The notes beneath the pieces were generated by a model. It saw nothing but the letters and a program-made list of their open reading frames with translations. It was not told the DNA's origin and made no database searches. The position numbers were made by a program, and so were the translations under genes. From NCBI GenBank assembly GCA_003169835.1, contig PNAI01000053.1, positions 1,147 through 65,146 on the forward strand: DNA of 64,000 nucleotides, read 5' to 3'. This DNA is from Hyphomicrobiales bacterium (GTDB lineage Bacteria > Pseudomonadota > Alphaproteobacteria > Rhizobiales > Xanthobacteraceae). Below are positions 63,540 to 64,000 of this stretch, in pieces (position 1 is the stretch's first letter; each line of letters begins with the position of its first letter).

Positions 63540-63578
63540 GAGGGCGTCGGAGAGACTTTAGGTCTCACCGACGCCCTC
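63540..63578. terminator. Strong hairpin, probable bidirectional transcript end
   Basis: An 11-base-pair perfect stem (GAGGGCGTCGG/CCGACGCCCTC) topped by a second stem GAGAC/GTCTC and a TTTAG loop. There is no T run directly after it, so it is atypical for an intrinsic terminator. It lies between the basic peptide gene and a convergent gene and may protect RNA 3' ends. A second, smaller hairpin (GCGCCG...CGGCGC) lies around 63483-63520. Confidence 0.5.
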
Positions 63579-63636
63579 GGTGCGTTTGGAGGTCAGAGTA
63601 TTAGAGGTTAGAGAATTTTTGGTTCGGCGAACACGC

Positions 63637-63867
63637 TCAAGCTTTCGAGAGGCGTTTCATGCAGTCGCCGTTGAACTTCGGCCAAGTCATGCCCTTCTCG
63701 ACTTTCTTGTCAGCCTTGGCCTTCTTCCATTCCTCGGAACATTGTTTGCGATGTTCCGCAGCCGTCTTCTGAGCTTCGGATTGTTCTTTCTTGGTTTCGG
63801 CATAGGCCGAAATCGGCGCGGTGAGCATTGCAAATGCCACCGCGGCCGCAGACACGTACTTGAGCAT
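63637..63867 (-). CDS. Small exported PsiF-like protein
   Basis: A 76-residue protein starting at 63867 (MLKYVSAAAVAFAMLTAPIS) with AGGAGGAG upstream and a signal peptide ending AYAE. The mature part is short and Lys/Glu-rich with two cysteines (RKQCSEEWKKAKADKKVEKG, then FNGDCMKRL), which recalls the PsiF repeat proteins and related small exported proteins of Bradyrhizobium. Periplasmic; function unknown. It is convergent with the basic peptide gene. Confidence 0.7.
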   Translation of the reverse strand: MLKYVSAAAVAFAMLTAPISAYAETKKEQSEAQKTAAEHRKQCSEEWKKAKADKKVEKGMTWPKFNGDCMKRLSKA

Positions 63868-63989
63868 GAATGAACTCCTCCTGTTGGGCACAAAACACCA
63901 CATCAACTTTAGCAGCGCAGCGTTCTACTAGTAGATGTGCCGTCCTAAACGCGGTAAAATTTTTGACATTCAAGAGCGAGAGGAAGGCC

Positions 63990-64000
63990 ATGGCCAAGAA
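63990..64000 (+). CDS. Possible start of a gene cut by the window end
   Basis: ATGGCCAAGAA at the window edge is preceded by GAGAGGAAGG at a good ribosome-binding distance, so a plus-strand protein starting MAK probably begins here. Nothing more can be said. Confidence 0.35.

Noticed and set aside
1-64000. tRNA genes
   Set aside because: Several GGTTCGA-like words were inspected (for example near 4603 and 35993); none is flanked by acceptor and anticodon stems.

Overview
This window is from a GC-rich alphaproteobacterium, most likely of the order Hyphomicrobiales and close to the Bradyrhizobium/Xanthobacter side. The evidence is gene content and order: adjacent divK-pleD, an EipB-family envelope protein, DUF1489 and DUF3572 proteins, a phasin, TadG-like von Willebrand proteins, clpS-clpA, a pyrB-pyrC pair whose PyrC lacks the metal-binding histidines, and topA-rnr-nudix-rpmG on one strand. 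I saw no tRNA, rRNA, CRISPR array or complete insertion sequence.

Layout: (1) 1-2.6 kb, the end of a biotin-carboxylase subunit and a complete methylcrotonyl-CoA carboxylase beta gene, with base use unlike the rest. (2) 2.6-4.6 kb, a small accessory patch with a membrane protein and two head-to-tail toxin-antitoxin modules, brnTA and higBA. (3) 4.8-14.2 kb, redox and transport genes (haem protein, ABM protein, quinone reductase-like and SDR enzymes, two solute-binding proteins), then a second, complete biotin-carboxylase alpha subunit and a DUF1489 gene. (4) 14.2-19.8 kb, a relic of a solute-binding gene, an HU-like protein, panC, VWA-like and DnaJ-domain proteins, a DD-carboxypeptidase and a phasin. 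(5) 19.8-23.1 kb, two paralogous TadG-like proteins, one carrying an expanded Cys repeat. (6) 23.4-33.8 kb, clpS-clpA, Dps, azlCD, HIT, FemAB-like GNAT, GDPD-RidA, EipB and dinB. (7) 33.9-42.3 kb, divK-pleD, a long structured non-coding stretch with a terminator, then rpmG, nudix, rnr and topA. (8) 42.5-47.4 kb, a damaged region: a frameshifted small gene, a lytic transglycosylase, and a dprA remnant fused to an IS110 fragment. Next to them are a TPR/O-GlcNAc-transferase-like gene of lower GC and an IS3 fragment. (9) 47.4-64 kb, plsY-pyrC-pyrB, an AidB-like dehydrogenase, two Gly/Tyr-rich exported proteins (one with an in-frame stop), ruvX, a GGEEF protein, VOC and nitronate monooxygenase genes. 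After these come gatC-x-gatA, two tandem solute-binding proteins, gatB, a long non-coding stretch and a 19-residue basic peptide gene.

How the genes fit together: the carboxylase genes belong to leucine/acyl-CoA catabolism. divK-pleD and the second GGEEF protein are cell-cycle and c-di-GMP control. pyrBC is pyrimidine synthesis, gatCAB is indirect Asn/Gln-tRNA synthesis, and clpS-clpA is N-degron proteolysis. The accessory layer consists of the toxin-antitoxin modules, the TPR glycosyltransferase that replaced most of dprA, transposase fragments and the repeat-rich TadG protein. The strongest candidates for something undescribed are the hairpin-rich segment after pleD, the 19-residue basic peptide gene with its structured leader, and the Cys/Trp repeat expansion inside a TadG-like VWA domain. 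All functions are read from sequence by recognition; no database search was possible.
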